Of a DNA stretch of 64,000 nt, positions 8,069 through 17,443 are shown piece by piece (the stretch's first letter is position 1; each line of letters starts with the position of its first letter). This stretch comes from Caldithrix abyssi DSM 13497 (GTDB taxonomy: Bacteria; Calditrichota; Calditrichia; Calditrichales; Calditrichaceae). Both the position numbers and the translations under genes were made by a program. The DNA is taken from assembly GCF_001886815.1 (NCBI RefSeq), contig NZ_CP018099.1, positions 1,734,501-1,798,500 of the forward strand, read 5' to 3'. The notes beneath the pieces were generated by a model. That model searched no databases, had not been told where the DNA came from, and saw nothing but the letters and a program-made list of their open reading frames with translations.

Positions 8069-10272
8069 AAAAATTTGGGAGCCCAGAGATGCCATTGTCC
8101 CCGGAAGATAAAGAAATTATCATCGATTTTGTGAACGAAGGCCAGCAAGGACTTGAACGGGCAGAAGGCAATTTATTGAAGATTGAAGAAGCCGTGGCGG
8201 GCAGGGGGGAAATTGTCGGGGAATTTATTGATGAGCTTTTCAGAGTTTTTCATTCGATTAAAGGAAGCGCCGGGTTTTTAAAGTTCTCGCTCATTACTCG
8301 GCTAACGCATCACGCAGAATCCTTGCTTGATCACATCCGTAAACATCATACGCTGGTCAATAAACAACATACGGATATCCTGCTTGAGGTTTGTGATGAG
8401 TTAAGTCGTCTGTTTGACTATGTAAAACAACACTTTTCCGAGAGCGGATTTAGCGGTAATTTTGAAAATTTGATCGCGCGTCTTGAAACGTTGACCTCGG
8501 CTCTTAAGACAAGCGGCGATTTAACGGGAACTCCCCGGGAAGAACATCCAGCGGAGGCAAAACGCTCTTCTTTTAATTTAAAGGAATTTGAGATTACGGA
8601 TGATTTGATCGTCCAGTTTGTGGCCGAAAGTACGGAACTGCTCGATGCGCTGGAACAGGATCTATTAAAGTTGGAAAAAGAACCGGCTAAGCAGGAGTTT
8701 TTAGAGAGTGCATTCCGAGCGCTGCATAGTTTGAAAGGCAATGCCGGCTATTTAAATTATCATGATATTGCCGAAGTTACGCATCAACTGGAAACCATTT
8801 TTGAAAGCGCCCGCAGCCATGAACTGCACCTTCAGCCCAAACAGGTTTCTCTGATCCTTAAAATCGTTGATTTTGTGCGGGCGGCTGTTCTTAATCTGGC
8901 AGAAGGGCAATCGCCCGCCATTCCCGGTAAATTGGGTTTGATCGATTTGATGAAAGAGATGATTCCCCAGCCTCAGCCGGCTGCACAAAGCGAACAAAAT
9001 GACACAAAGCGTATTGCTCCTGATGCGCAAAAGAAAGACGAACATAAGCTTAATCAGGCTCTAACCCAGCTCGAGGCGCCGCAGACCAGCGCTAAAGCAA
9101 ACGAGATGGTGCGCGTCGATGTGCAGAAGCTGGATCGTTTGATGGACCTGGTGGGCGAGATCGTCATTGCCGAATCCATGATTACGCACCATCCCGCGTT
9201 GAATCTTTCCGAATCGGAAGAGCTTGAGCAGGCCGTTGCCTACCTGCAAAGAAACATCCGCGAACTGCAAGATATTGCCACCTCCATGCGCATGATTCCT
9301 TTGAACGGCCTCTTTGGCAAGATGCGCCGTCTGGTGCGAGATATTTCTTTAAAAAAAGAAAAAAAAGTGGAGCTCGAAATCGTCGGCGGCCATACGGAGG
9401 TGGATCGTTCCATTATTGAGCATCTTTCCGATCCGCTGGTACACATCCTCAGAAATGCCATCGATCATGGAATTGAACCGGAAGCAGAACGCGTTGCACA
9501 GGGTAAATCGGCTGCCGGCCATCTTGTGTTGCGCGCCGACCGCGTGGGTGGAGAGGTCTGGATAGAGGTAAAAGACGACGGTCGCGGGCTGGATAAAGAA
9601 AAGATATTAAAACAGGCCAGAAAACGAGGGCTGGTCAACGAAAACAAACAGAGCCTGACAGAAGAAGAGATTTATAACCTAATTTTTATGCCAGGCTTTT
9701 CCACCGCTGAAAAAATCACCAATATTTCCGGCCGCGGCGTGGGCATGGATGTTGTTAAAAAAAATGTGGAAAAAATTCGGGGACACATCTCCATTGCCTC
9801 TCAATCGGGAAGGGGGACGACCATCCGCTTGAAAATTCCGCTTACCACGGCAATTATTGACGCCATGTTGTTGCGCGTAAGCGATACCATCTACGCCATT
9901 CCCATTCTGGATATTCGCGAATCGCTACGCGTGCACAAACAGCAGGTAATGGACCTGATCGATGGGCAGGAAATCATTAAAGTGCGCGATGAAATCATCC
10001 CTGTGATTCGCCTGGAACAATTACATAACCTTCAGGCAGGCGTGCGGGCAATCGATGAAGGCATTGTAGTGGTGACACAAACCCAGCAGCAGACCGTCGG
10101 CTTTTGGGTGGAAGAGATCATCGGGCAGCAACAGGTGGTCATCAAGCCTGTGCCAGACTACCTGGGAAGATTAGAAGGCGTTTCTGGCTGCGCCATTTTA
10201 GGCGATGGCAATATCTGTTTTATCCTCGATTTAGCCATTCTGATTAAGCTGGCGGAGACGATTAAAATTTAA
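8065..10272 (+). CDS. cheA: Chemotaxis histidine kinase CheA with two HPt domains
   Basis: This 735-residue CheA autophosphorylates in receptor arrays and passes phosphate to CheY and CheB. It has two N-terminal HPt (P1) domains instead of one, with His63 (FHSIKGSAGF) and His221 (LHSLKGNAGY). A linker, the P3 dimerisation domain (about 345-420, VRVDVQKLDRLMDLVGE), the P4 ATPase (HILRNAIDHGIEP N-box, DDGRGLD, ISGRGVGMDVV) and a P5 CheW-like domain follow. No clear P2 CheY-binding domain is seen between HPt2 and P3. The ATG overlaps the end of the FapA-like gene by 4 nt and cheW follows after 15 nt. Two HPt sites could separate two phosphate streams, which is interesting beside two CheY genes. 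Confidence 0.97.
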   Translation: MKKFGSPEMPLSPEDKEIIIDFVNEGQQGLERAEGNLLKIEEAVAGRGEIVGEFIDELFRVFHSIKGSAGFLKFSLITRLTHHAESLLDHIRKHHTLVNKQHTDILLEVCDELSRLFDYVKQHFSESGFSGNFENLIARLETLTSALKTSGDLTGTPREEHPAEAKRSSFNLKEFEITDDLIVQFVAESTELLDALEQDLLKLEKEPAKQEFLESAFRALHSLKGNAGYLNYHDIAEVTHQLETIFESARSHELHLQPKQVSLILKIVDFVRAAVLNLAEGQSPAIPGKLGLIDLMKEMIPQPQPAAQSEQNDTKRIAPDAQKKDEHKLNQALTQLEAPQTSAKANEMVRVDVQKLDRLMDLVGEIVIAESMITHHPALNLSESEELEQAVAYLQRNIRELQDIATSMRMIPLNGLFGKMRRLVRDISLKKEKKVELEIVGGHTEVDRSIIEHLSDPLVHILRNAIDHGIEPEAERVAQGKSAAGHLVLRADRVGGEVWIEVKDDGRGLDKEKILKQARKRGLVNENKQSLTEEEIYNLIFMPGFSTAEKITNISGRGVGMDVVKKNVEKIRGHISIASQSGRGTTIRLKIPLTTAIIDAMLLRVSDTIYAIPILDIRESLRVHKQQVMDLIDGQEIIKVRDEIIPVIRLEQLHNLQAGVRAIDEGIVVVTQTQQQTVGFWVEEIIGQQQVVIKPVPDYLGRLEGVSGCAILGDGNICFILDLAILIKLAETIKI

Positions 10273-10287
10273 TATGGAGGGCTTTGC

Positions 10288-10791
10288 ATGGTAGAAAATG
10301 AAGTTACAGCCGTAAGGGAAGAAGAAACGCAAAAAGATAAATATCTCTGCTTTCAACTGGATGATGCGGAATACGCGCTGGCCATTCGCCATGTAGTGGA
10401 AATTATCGGCATTCAGCGAATAACGACTATTCCGGATGTTCCTCCATATATCCGGGGTGTGATTAACTTGCGGGGCAAAATTATTCCGGTGATCGACGTC
10501 AGGATGCGCTTCCAGCTCGATGAGCGGGACTATGACGACCGTACATGCATCATCGTGGTGAGTATCAACGACAAAAGTGTGGGACTCATTGTGGATACGG
10601 TCAATGAAGTGTTGAATATCCCGCCGGCGCAAATTCAGGATCCCCCAAAAATCAAAAAAGGATCGCAAAACCGCTTTATCGCAGGACTCGCCCGGGTTGG
10701 CGATTCGGTTAAAATTATCATAAACATGGAAAAGTTTTTGTTTGAGGAAGAAATGGAAGGAATCAATAAAAAGGAAGCCGTCCTGTCGTAG
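10288..10791 (+). CDS. cheW: Chemotaxis coupling protein CheW
   Basis: This 167-residue single CheW domain couples CheA to chemoreceptors in the array. Recognisable segments are KYLCFQLDDAEYALAI near residue 18, the hallmark PPYIRGVINLRGKIIPVID near residues 51-69, and the C-terminal INMEKFL strand. An N-terminal extension of about 16 charged residues is present. The start is supported by GGAGGG about 8 nt upstream. The gene lies between cheA and a small exported protein in the same operon. Confidence 0.97.
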   Translation: MVENEVTAVREEETQKDKYLCFQLDDAEYALAIRHVVEIIGIQRITTIPDVPPYIRGVINLRGKIIPVIDVRMRFQLDERDYDDRTCIIVVSINDKSVGLIVDTVNEVLNIPPAQIQDPPKIKKGSQNRFIAGLARVGDSVKIIINMEKFLFEEEMEGINKKEAVLS

Positions 10792-10842
10792 GAGAACAAA
10801 AAACTACAATTAAACAACCATATCGATTTCAGGAGGTGTCCA

Positions 10843-11373
10843 GTGAAAAAATGGAGTTTAATCATTATCGGTTTGTTGCTGTTCATACAATATTCTTTTG
10901 GCGGTAAGGTAACCTGGCTACAGTATTTTTACGCCATCAAACAAATTTTCCCCGATGAAAAGCAGGTCTCTATTCTCATCCCTAAACAAGTCATGGAGGC
11001 CGAGCAAAAAGACATCAGACGCGCGGCGGCCATAACCAAGTTTACCGTTAAACTCTTTCCTGTGGAAGATACGCGCGACATCGGAACGAAAGTGAAAATG
11101 GTAAAAAAGAAAAGCATCCTGATTATTTATGACGATACGATGTTTAGGAATAAATCGAGCATGCTTTATATCCTGTCAAGGGCCAATGAACGGGAGCTTA
11201 TGGTTGTAACGAGCTCGGAAGAATACGGGGAGAAGGGCGCTTTTTTGACCCTGTGCAAAAAGGATGACAAAAAGCTGAAAATTGTGGTCAATTTAAAATT
11301 TAAGCCGGAGCTCGCGGCAAAATTTACGCCTGAGTTTCAGCAAAAACTGGGCATTACTCAGGTTTTACAATGA
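10843..11373 (+). CDS. Small exported protein of unknown function
   Basis: This 176-residue protein begins with a signal peptide (KK followed by a hydrophobic stretch and likely cleavage after YSFGG), so the mature part should be periplasmic. The rest alternates strands and helices (VSILIP, SILIIYDDT, ELMVVTSSEEYGEKGAF), faintly recalling one lobe of ABC-type binding proteins or the YfiR/DUF4154 family, whose members also end in a region like IVVNLKFKPELAAKF. I cannot assign a family with confidence. The GTG start follows a strong AGGAGGTG. It lies between cheW and the chemoreceptor gene, 24 nt from the latter. A periplasmic ligand-binding partner of that receptor is a reasonable inference. 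Confidence 0.72.
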   Translation: MKKWSLIIIGLLLFIQYSFGGKVTWLQYFYAIKQIFPDEKQVSILIPKQVMEAEQKDIRRAAAITKFTVKLFPVEDTRDIGTKVKMVKKKSILIIYDDTMFRNKSSMLYILSRANERELMVVTSSEEYGEKGAFLTLCKKDDKKLKIVVNLKFKPELAAKFTPEFQQKLGITQVLQ

Positions 11374-11397
11374 GCATAATCAGGAAAGGAAGGGACC

Positions 11398-13656
11398 ATG
11401 TGGTTTTCCAGACAAAATATCAGAAATAAAGTACTGTTGCTACTTATCCCGACCATTTTGTTCATGATCATAGGAGGGGTGTTGATCATACGCAAAATTA
11501 CGCTTTCTGCCCTGGATCAGAATTTACAATCCTCGCATCGAATCATTGGGCACCTGGCGGTGGAAGCTGTAAAAACGGGCGTGGAGTTTGGCGATCGTGA
11601 TTTAATTAAAGAGGCTCTGTCCGGCTTTGTGCGCGATCGGAATATTTCGTCCGTCAGAGTTTATGACGATAAAGGAGACGTGTTGTTTGCCTATGGCATC
11701 GAAAACGTAAGTCATGAAGATGCTCACAATGATGATGAACTATGGCAGAGCAACAACAATCTGTTTCTGAAATTACCGGTTACGTCAGGCGGAAAAACCA
11801 TCGGTAAGGTAATCGTTGGACAAACTTTAGAAAGCCGCAATAAAGCGTTGAACAATGCCACCAATATTTTACTTTTGCTCTCCGTTCTGGGCGTTTTAGC
11901 CATAATAATTTTTCTGATCAAAATAACGCAAAAAATCACCCGCCCTTTAACCCATTTGAAAGAAGCGGCGTTACGGCTTTCTGAAGGGCAATTAGAGGTG
12001 CAAATAACCTATCCCCATCACGATGAACTGGGAGCTCTGGTGGAGGCCTTCCAAAAGATGTCGCAGGCCATCCGCCAAAAGGTGGAAGCGGCCAGAGCGC
12101 TGGCCAAAGGCGACATTGAAGTTGAAATAGAAACCCTTTCCGAAAACGATGTGCTCGGAAGCGCCCTGAATGAAGTCAAGGGCAGTTTAAAAGAGATGGT
12201 AAACGAACTGGAAGCGGTCATTACCCATCTGCAAAATGGCGCCATCGAAGCCCGTTGCGAGGTCAGCCAATTGTCCGGCGTTTATGCAGAAGTGCTCGCC
12301 AATTTGAATCACGCGCTGGATATGTTGACCAATCCCATAAAAGAAACGATCGGCATTTTAAACGAATATGCGCGCGGGAATCTGGAGCGCTCCATAAAGG
12401 AATTGCCGGGCGACCTGGCCGGATTGACGGTGGCCATTACGACCATTCAAACCAATCTTAAGGCTCTGATCACAGAGAGCATTGAACTGGTTGAACAGGC
12501 CAAAGCCGGAAATCTTAAATACCGCAGCGATGCGCAAAAGCTGGAAGGCGCCTATCGTCAAATTTTACATGGATTTAATCAGACGCTGGAAGCCATGACC
12601 GGGCCGGTAAACGAAATTAAACACGCGTTGCAGAAACTGGCCGAAGGCGACCTGCGGGCGAAAATCGAGGCGGATCACCCGGGCGATTACGGCCAGATGA
12701 AAGATGCGTTGAATCAGTCGTTAAAGGCGTTAAACGAAGTGCTTGCTTCCATTGCCACGGCCGTGGAGCAAATGCAAAGCGGCGCCAATCAGGTGGCCGA
12801 TTCCAGTCAGGCCGTTTCGCAGGGGGCAACGGAGCAGGCCAGCTCGTTGCAGGAAACCACCGCTTCCATCGAAGAAATTGCCTCGCAGGCCCGACAAAAT
12901 TCGGAAAATGCGGCCAAAGCCAATGAAATTTCTTCGATCGCTCAAAAGGCAGCCGAAGAGGGTAACCGACAAATGGCCGAAATGCTCCAGGCCATGCAGG
13001 CCATCAACGACTCTTCCAGTCAAATTTACAGGGTTATCAAAGTGATTGATGAAATAGCCTTTCAGACCAATTTACTGGCTTTAAATGCCGCCGTGGAAGC
13101 AGCCAGGGCCGGCGTGCACGGAAAAGGCTTTGCCGTGGTGGCCGAAGAGGTTCGCAATCTGGCACAGCGCAGCGCCAAGGCGGCTAAAGAAACCGAACAA
13201 CTTATTGAAAATTCTACACAAAAGGTTAAATACGGCAGCGAAATTGCCAATCAAACGGCCAGTGCCTTGCAGTCCATCATCCAGAACATCACCAGCGTAA
13301 GCGATCTGATCGACGAAATAACCAGCGCTTCCGCCGAACAGGCCGAGGGAATAGAACAGATACGGGAATCATTAAAGCAAATTGACAACGTTACTCAGGC
13401 CAATGCCGCCAGCGCCGAGCAAAGCGCTGCGGCCGCAGATGAGCTTTCCAGTCAGGCCACCTACCTGCAAAAGATGATCGGTCATTTTAAATTGACCGCT
13501 TTTAAGTTGCAGGAATCGGTCACCGCCGCCGATCATTACCGGCCGGTGGAGGTAGGCCAGGGCCGCAAACAATGGCCGGGCTCTAACGGCAACGGAAATA
13601 TAGGAAACAACGGCGATAGTTTTGACCTGAACGATGACGATTTTGGCGAGTTCTAA
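11398..13656 (+). CDS. Methyl-accepting chemotaxis protein with HAMP array and CheR-tether-like tail
   Basis: This 752-residue chemoreceptor has one membrane segment near residues 12-31, a periplasmic sensor of about 125 residues, a second membrane segment near 157-176, and a long cytoplasmic part. Between the membrane and the signalling hairpin are several HAMP-like units (about 178-430) with recurrent E-G-D/A-L-x-x-x-I patterns. The signalling tip contains EVRNLAQRS (about 584-592). The C-terminus is a Gly/Asn/Asp-rich linker ending in DFGEF, matching the aromatic-x-x-aromatic pentapeptide used by other receptors to tether CheR and CheB. It is the only receptor in the window and precedes cheR by 15 nt. 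Start: ATG after AGGAAGGGA. Confidence 0.95.
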   Translation: MWFSRQNIRNKVLLLLIPTILFMIIGGVLIIRKITLSALDQNLQSSHRIIGHLAVEAVKTGVEFGDRDLIKEALSGFVRDRNISSVRVYDDKGDVLFAYGIENVSHEDAHNDDELWQSNNNLFLKLPVTSGGKTIGKVIVGQTLESRNKALNNATNILLLLSVLGVLAIIIFLIKITQKITRPLTHLKEAALRLSEGQLEVQITYPHHDELGALVEAFQKMSQAIRQKVEAARALAKGDIEVEIETLSENDVLGSALNEVKGSLKEMVNELEAVITHLQNGAIEARCEVSQLSGVYAEVLANLNHALDMLTNPIKETIGILNEYARGNLERSIKELPGDLAGLTVAITTIQTNLKALITESIELVEQAKAGNLKYRSDAQKLEGAYRQILHGFNQTLEAMTGPVNEIKHALQKLAEGDLRAKIEADHPGDYGQMKDALNQSLKALNEVLASIATAVEQMQSGANQVADSSQAVSQGATEQASSLQETTASIEEIASQARQNSENAAKANEISSIAQKAAEEGNRQMAEMLQAMQAINDSSSQIYRVIKVIDEIAFQTNLLALNAAVEAARAGVHGKGFAVVAEEVRNLAQRSAKAAKETEQLIENSTQKVKYGSEIANQTASALQSIIQNITSVSDLIDEITSASAEQAEGIEQIRESLKQIDNVTQANAASAEQSAAAADELSSQATYLQKMIGHFKLTAFKLQESVTAADHYRPVEVGQGRKQWPGSNGNGNIGNNGDSFDLNDDDFGEF

Positions 13657-13671
13657 CAAAACGAGGCGCGC

Positions 13672-14505
13672 ATGAAAACAGAAGCCCCGCTGTTAACGGA
13701 TGAAGCGTTTGATAAAATTAGCGAACTGGTTCACCGACGCGTCGGTATTGTGCTGACTACGCAAAAGCGCTCATTGGTGCTTGCCCGGCTGCAGTCGGTT
13801 TTACGAGAACACGGCTTCGTCAATTTTGAAGATTATCTCAAATTCCTGAAAAATGATGCAAGCGGTCGCGCGCTGAATACATTTATTAACCGTATAGCCA
13901 CCAACCACACTTTTTTCAATCGCGAGGCGCCGCACTTTGAGTTTCTTAAAAAGGTAGCCCTGCCGCAACTAATGGAGAGCGCTGGCCGACATTCCAGACT
14001 GCATCTCTGGTCGGCAGGCTGCTCCAGCGGCGAAGAACCCTACCAGATGGCCATGGAGTTGATCGAGGTTCTTGGAGAAACTGCGGCGGCCGAGAAAGCG
14101 GCCATCCTGGCAACAGATATTTCCACAGCGGCTCTGAACCGGGCGCAAATCGGCATTTACGACAGGGAAAATGTGCAGCATCTGCCTTCCGCCTATCGGT
14201 TAAAATATTTTTTACCCGTGGATGAAAACAACTTTCAGATAAAGCCGGCGCTTCAACGCCTCATTTTATTTAAACGCTTGAATCTGGTGCGTCCCCATTT
14301 TCCTTTTAAAAAGCAATTTCATGTCGTCTTTTGCCGCAATGTCATGATTTATTTTGATCAGGAAACCAGAGCCAGTCTAATCGCAAAATTCTACCGTTAT
14401 CTGGCGCCAGGCGGTTATTTGATGTTAGGGCACTCCGAAAGCATTCCGCCCGGAAATAGATATTTTAAATATGTTCGTCCCGCCATTTACCGGAAAGAGG
14501 AGTGA
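13672..14505 (+). CDS. cheR: Chemoreceptor methyltransferase CheR
   Basis: This 277-residue CheR uses S-adenosylmethionine to methylate glutamates on chemoreceptors. An N-terminal helical domain (about 1-75) with TNHTFFNREAPHF at its end leads into the SAM-binding Rossmann domain (LWSAGCSSGEEPYQMAM near residues 109-125, then ILATDIS). The CRNVMIYF motif and the C-terminal GYLMLGHSES strand are present. Length is normal. It lies directly after its likely substrate receptor and one base before the cheB start codon. Confidence 0.98.
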   Translation: MKTEAPLLTDEAFDKISELVHRRVGIVLTTQKRSLVLARLQSVLREHGFVNFEDYLKFLKNDASGRALNTFINRIATNHTFFNREAPHFEFLKKVALPQLMESAGRHSRLHLWSAGCSSGEEPYQMAMELIEVLGETAAAEKAAILATDISTAALNRAQIGIYDRENVQHLPSAYRLKYFLPVDENNFQIKPALQRLILFKRLNLVRPHFPFKKQFHVVFCRNVMIYFDQETRASLIAKFYRYLAPGGYLMLGHSESIPPGNRYFKYVRPAIYRKEE

Positions 14506-14506
14506 T

Positions 14507-15556
14507 ATGACCACAGCACGCGTCCTGATTGTCGATGATTCGGCGTTAAGCCGCCAGATTTTGCGCAGGGGATTGCAGGAAGATCCGCAAATCGAAGTGC
14601 TGGCTGTGGCTTCCGATCCTTTGAAGGCGGCGTCCTTAATCAAAAAGTACAATCCCAATGTTCTGACCCTGGATGTGGAAATGCCGGGCATGAACGGCAT
14701 TGAATTCTTAAAGAGACTGATGGCCAGTCATCCCCTGCCAGTGGTGATGGTTAGCTCTCAAACAGAGAAAAATTCCAGAATAACCCTGGAAGCGCTGGCT
14801 CTGGGTGCGGTAGATTTCATTTTAAAACCACATAAGAACATCAGAAATGGTTTAAATTTAATGATGGCGGAATTGCGGGAAAAAGTAAAATGGGCGGCGC
14901 GCTCCCGAATATCCCCGCCGATTAAAAAAAATCCGAAGTCAACGATTAATACAATAGAGCCGAAGCGTTCTTTGACAAGAACGGATCATGTCATTGCCGT
15001 GGGCGCTTCGACCGGCGGCATTATGGCCATACGCCGGCTTTTGTGCGCTCTGCCGGCGGAGTCCCCGGGCGTGTTGATTGTACAACATTTGCCGCCGCCT
15101 TTTACTTCCATGTTTGCCAGGCGGTTGGATGAGCAATGTGAAATTCGCGTAAAAGAGGCGCGAACAGGAGCGCGCGTGGAGCCGGGATTGGCGCTGATCG
15201 CCCCGGGCGATTACCACATGCAGCTGGTGCGTTTCGGCCTGGAATATCGTGTCATCTGTCGCAAAGGCGCGCCGGTGAACGGGCATCGGCCTTCTGTGGA
15301 TGTGCTCTTTCGTTCTGTGGCCAGGCATGCCGGCGCCAGAGCCATCGGTGTGTTGCTGACCGGCATGGGCAACGACGGCGCCGAGGCCCTGCTACAAATG
15401 CGACGCGCCGGGGCGCGCACAGTGGCCCAGGACCGGAAGTCGTCCGTTGTGTTTGGAATGCCGCGCGAAGCTTTTGCCCGGGGAGGAGCGGAGCGTCTGG
15501 CAGATATCAATCAAATCCCGGAAATCATTAACGCCTATCTGAACGGAACTCTGTGA
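14507..15556 (+). CDS. cheB: Chemotaxis response regulator methylesterase CheB
   Basis: This 349-residue CheB removes receptor methyl groups and deamidates glutamines. An N-terminal receiver has DDSALSR and the phospho-Asp D56 (LTLDVEMPGMNG). After a linker, the esterase domain carries the triad Ser168 (GASTGG), His194 (VQHLPP) and Asp290 (GMGNDGA). A longer frame opens at 14471 inside cheR, but GAGGAG placed just before the ATG at 14507 and the receiver's usual beginning support the shorter start. Its stop overlaps the cheD start codon by one base, indicating translational coupling. Confidence 0.98.
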   Translation: MTTARVLIVDDSALSRQILRRGLQEDPQIEVLAVASDPLKAASLIKKYNPNVLTLDVEMPGMNGIEFLKRLMASHPLPVVMVSSQTEKNSRITLEALALGAVDFILKPHKNIRNGLNLMMAELREKVKWAARSRISPPIKKNPKSTINTIEPKRSLTRTDHVIAVGASTGGIMAIRRLLCALPAESPGVLIVQHLPPPFTSMFARRLDEQCEIRVKEARTGARVEPGLALIAPGDYHMQLVRFGLEYRVICRKGAPVNGHRPSVDVLFRSVARHAGARAIGVLLTGMGNDGAEALLQMRRAGARTVAQDRKSSVVFGMPREAFARGGAERLADINQIPEIINAYLNGTL

Positions 15557-16041
15557 TGGCCCAGTTGATTTGCGGCGTGGGAGATATTGTGATATCGAAC
15601 CGGCCTGAAGACAGCATTAAAACCTTTGCTCTGGGCTCGTGTGTGGCGGTTATTTTTTATGCGCCAGAATTGAAAATTGCCGGTATGGCGCATGTGGCCT
15701 TGCCAGATTCAACCGTCAACGTCCGCAAGGCCGAACAAAAGCCCGGATATTTTGCGGATACCGCCATCAGTCACTTAATCCGAAAATTAAAAGGCATGGG
15801 AATCAAAAAGAACGGCCAGATATGGATTAAATTGGCAGGCGGAGCCAATATGCTGGACCGCAACGGTCAATTCAGTATTGGTAAAAGAAATGTGCTGGCC
15901 ATTAGAAAACACCTGTGGCGATTTAAGCTGGGCGCCATTGCCGAAGATGTTGGATTCAATTACAGCCGAACGGTGAGTGTATGCGTGAACAATGGGAAAA
16001 TTGTCATCACCTCGCCGGGACGCTCCCCAAAAGTTTTGTAA
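15556..16041 (+). CDS. cheD: Chemoreceptor glutamine deamidase CheD
   Basis: This 161-residue protein is a stand-alone CheD, which deamidates receptor glutamines and, in other systems, interacts with CheC-type phosphatases. The catalytic residues appear as Thr23, Cys29 (LGSCVAV) and His46 (GMAHVALP), with the same spacing as in the Thermotoga enzyme as I recall it. KLAGGANM and the NVLAIRKHL region are also typical. The ATG at 15556 overlaps the cheB TGA. A second CheD domain, fused to an HDOD domain, is encoded at 22924. Confidence 0.95.
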   Translation: MAQLICGVGDIVISNRPEDSIKTFALGSCVAVIFYAPELKIAGMAHVALPDSTVNVRKAEQKPGYFADTAISHLIRKLKGMGIKKNGQIWIKLAGGANMLDRNGQFSIGKRNVLAIRKHLWRFKLGAIAEDVGFNYSRTVSVCVNNGKIVITSPGRSPKVL

Positions 16042-16063
16042 TTTTTAAACATAGGAGGGGACA

Positions 16064-16441
16064 ATGGTTAAAATACTTATCGTGGATGATTCTGCGACGG
16101 CACGGATTCTCATCAAAAAAAGCATCGAAATATGCGGCCTGGAAGATGCCGAGTTTTTTGAGGCCGCAAGCGGCAAAGAGGCTTTAGATGTACTACAAAG
16201 GCAGGAGATAGATATTGTCTTTAGCGATTTGAATATGCCTGAAATGGACGGCGTTACCCTGCTTAAAAAAATTAAGGCCTCGCCCGCTTTAAATCACCTG
16301 CCGGTGGTTATTATCACCAGTCTAAAAAATCAGGCCAGTGAAAAAGCGCTTCTGCAGGAGCATGCGCGCGCCGTGCTCGGCAAACCGTTGAAATTTACAG
16401 AAGTTTATCAGACGCTGCACGATGTTTTGCAATTTGCCTGA
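16064..16441 (+). CDS. CheY-like response regulator (first)
   Basis: This 125-residue single receiver has the acidic pair in LIVDDSAT, phospho-Asp D55 (VFSDLNMPEMDG), Ser/Thr in VVIITS and Lys in LGKPL. No output domain is present, as in CheY proteins that act by binding. It follows cheD by 22 nt, has a strong RBS (AGGAGGGG), and is followed after 14 nt by a CheX-type phosphatase that is its likely off-switch. AVLGKPL instead of the usual Y/F-I-x-K-P differs from the second CheY at 17051, so the two may bind different partners. Confidence 0.93.
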   Translation: MVKILIVDDSATARILIKKSIEICGLEDAEFFEAASGKEALDVLQRQEIDIVFSDLNMPEMDGVTLLKKIKASPALNHLPVVIITSLKNQASEKALLQEHARAVLGKPLKFTEVYQTLHDVLQFA

Positions 16442-16455
16442 AAGGAGGGAAGTTT

Positions 16456-16899
16456 ATGCGGCAAGAAACAGTAGAAATGGCGCTGGAAAAAGCCATCGCC
16501 GAGGCTTCAGAACACCTTTTCTTTCAGGAACTGATGGAAGTTCGCATGCAACGTCCGGCAGAGAGCTTTTCGCCGGGCGATTATCTGGTACTCATCAAAG
16601 TTTCAGAACCACTTAAAGGCATACTGGTATTAATTTATGAACGGCATTTTGCCCCTCAACTGGTAACCGAAGTGATTGGCGATATTGTGGATGACGACAA
16701 TGCGGTGACTGACGGCTTAAAAGAAATCAGCAATACCATTGCCGGAAATCTGATGGCCAATATGGTTCCGGACACGCCCTTTAAAATCGGTTTGCCGAGC
16801 TGCTGTCATATCTTTCATGTTAATGATCTACCGGTGGAGTACGTTTTAAACTTTTACTTCGACGAGACCAGAATAGGCGCTTTTTGGATAATGGAATAA
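16456..16899 (+). CDS. cheX: CheX-type CheY-P phosphatase
   Basis: This 147-residue protein of the CheC/CheX/FliY phosphatase family carries one active-site helix, DGLKEISNTIAGN, with the Glu90-x-x-Asn93 pair used to dephosphorylate CheY-P. One helix rather than two fits CheX, which usually works as a dimer. A strong AAAGGAGGG precedes the start. It sits directly after the first cheY gene. A separate CheZ-type phosphatase follows the second cheY about 0.5 kb downstream. Having both CheX and CheZ in one cluster is uncommon. Confidence 0.85.
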   Translation: MRQETVEMALEKAIAEASEHLFFQELMEVRMQRPAESFSPGDYLVLIKVSEPLKGILVLIYERHFAPQLVTEVIGDIVDDDNAVTDGLKEISNTIAGNLMANMVPDTPFKIGLPSCCHIFHVNDLPVEYVLNFYFDETRIGAFWIME

Positions 16900-17003
16900 A
16901 TTTTCCCGCAGGAGGAAAAAATTTCTTCTGTTATCAACGAATGGAGCAGAGGAGGCACGTAAAAACAAGGCCTTTCAATCTGATTTTCCTGATTGCAGAT
17001 AAG

Positions 17004-17019
17004 TGGCACATTTTTTGAA
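17004..17019 (+). promoter_or_regulatory. Weak sigma-54-like element upstream of second cheY
   Basis: TGGCAC, 5 nt, TTGAA in the 151-nt gap before the ATG at 17051. The -24 half is perfect. The -12 half has TTGAA in place of TTGCA. Spacing is right for a sigma-54 promoter. It could make cheY-cheZ a separate transcription unit, but a single mismatch at the critical GC lowers confidence. Confidence 0.4.
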
Positions 17020-17050
17020 TGAAAGGAAAATAAAAACTCGAGGATTGGTT

Positions 17051-17431
17051 ATGTTTGAGGACAAACGGATTCTATTTGTTGAAGATTCTCCGACTATGCG
17101 CAGAATCATCGCCAATTCTTTAAAGCAACTGGGCGTAAAAGAATTCGAAGAGGCCCAGAACGGCCTGGACGCTCTGGAAAAGTTGCACGAGGCGCCATTC
17201 GATCTGTTAGTGACCGACTGGAATATGCCGGAGATGAATGGCAAAGAATTAGTGGAGGAAGTTCGCAAACTGCCGCGGTTTAAAGAACTGCCTATCATGA
17301 TGATTACCACGCGGGGGATGGAAGAAGATGTGTTGACGGCCATACAGGTAGGCGTTAACGCCTATATCATCAAGCCTTTCACGCCGGAAATTTTGCGAAA
17401 AAAAATTATGGAGCTGTTTAATAAGTCCTGA
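17051..17431 (+). CDS. cheY: Chemotaxis response regulator CheY (second)
   Basis: This 126-residue receiver is a canonical CheY: LFVEDSPTMRR with the acidic pair, phospho-Asp D56 (LVTDWNMPEMNG), MMITTRG with the switch Thr, and YIIKPFTPE with the conserved Lys. CheY-P binds FliM/FliN at the motor. A frame open from a GTG at 17003 would add 16 residues, but the ATG at 17051 has a GAGGA just upstream and starts the fold in the usual place. It is followed by a CheZ gene 12 nt later. It is the better match to a motor-binding CheY of the two receivers here. Confidence 0.96.
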   Translation: MFEDKRILFVEDSPTMRRIIANSLKQLGVKEFEEAQNGLDALEKLHEAPFDLLVTDWNMPEMNGKELVEEVRKLPRFKELPIMMITTRGMEEDVLTAIQVGVNAYIIKPFTPEILRKKIMELFNKS

Positions 17432-17443
17432 TTGGAGGAGGAG

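Noticed and set aside
14471-14506. cheB start inside cheR at 14471
   Set aside because: The RBS GAGGAG and the ATG at 14507 match the usual beginning of the receiver domain.
17003-17050. GTG start for the second cheY at 17003
   Set aside because: It would add 16 residues before the normal start of the receiver fold. The ATG at 17051 has its own RBS.
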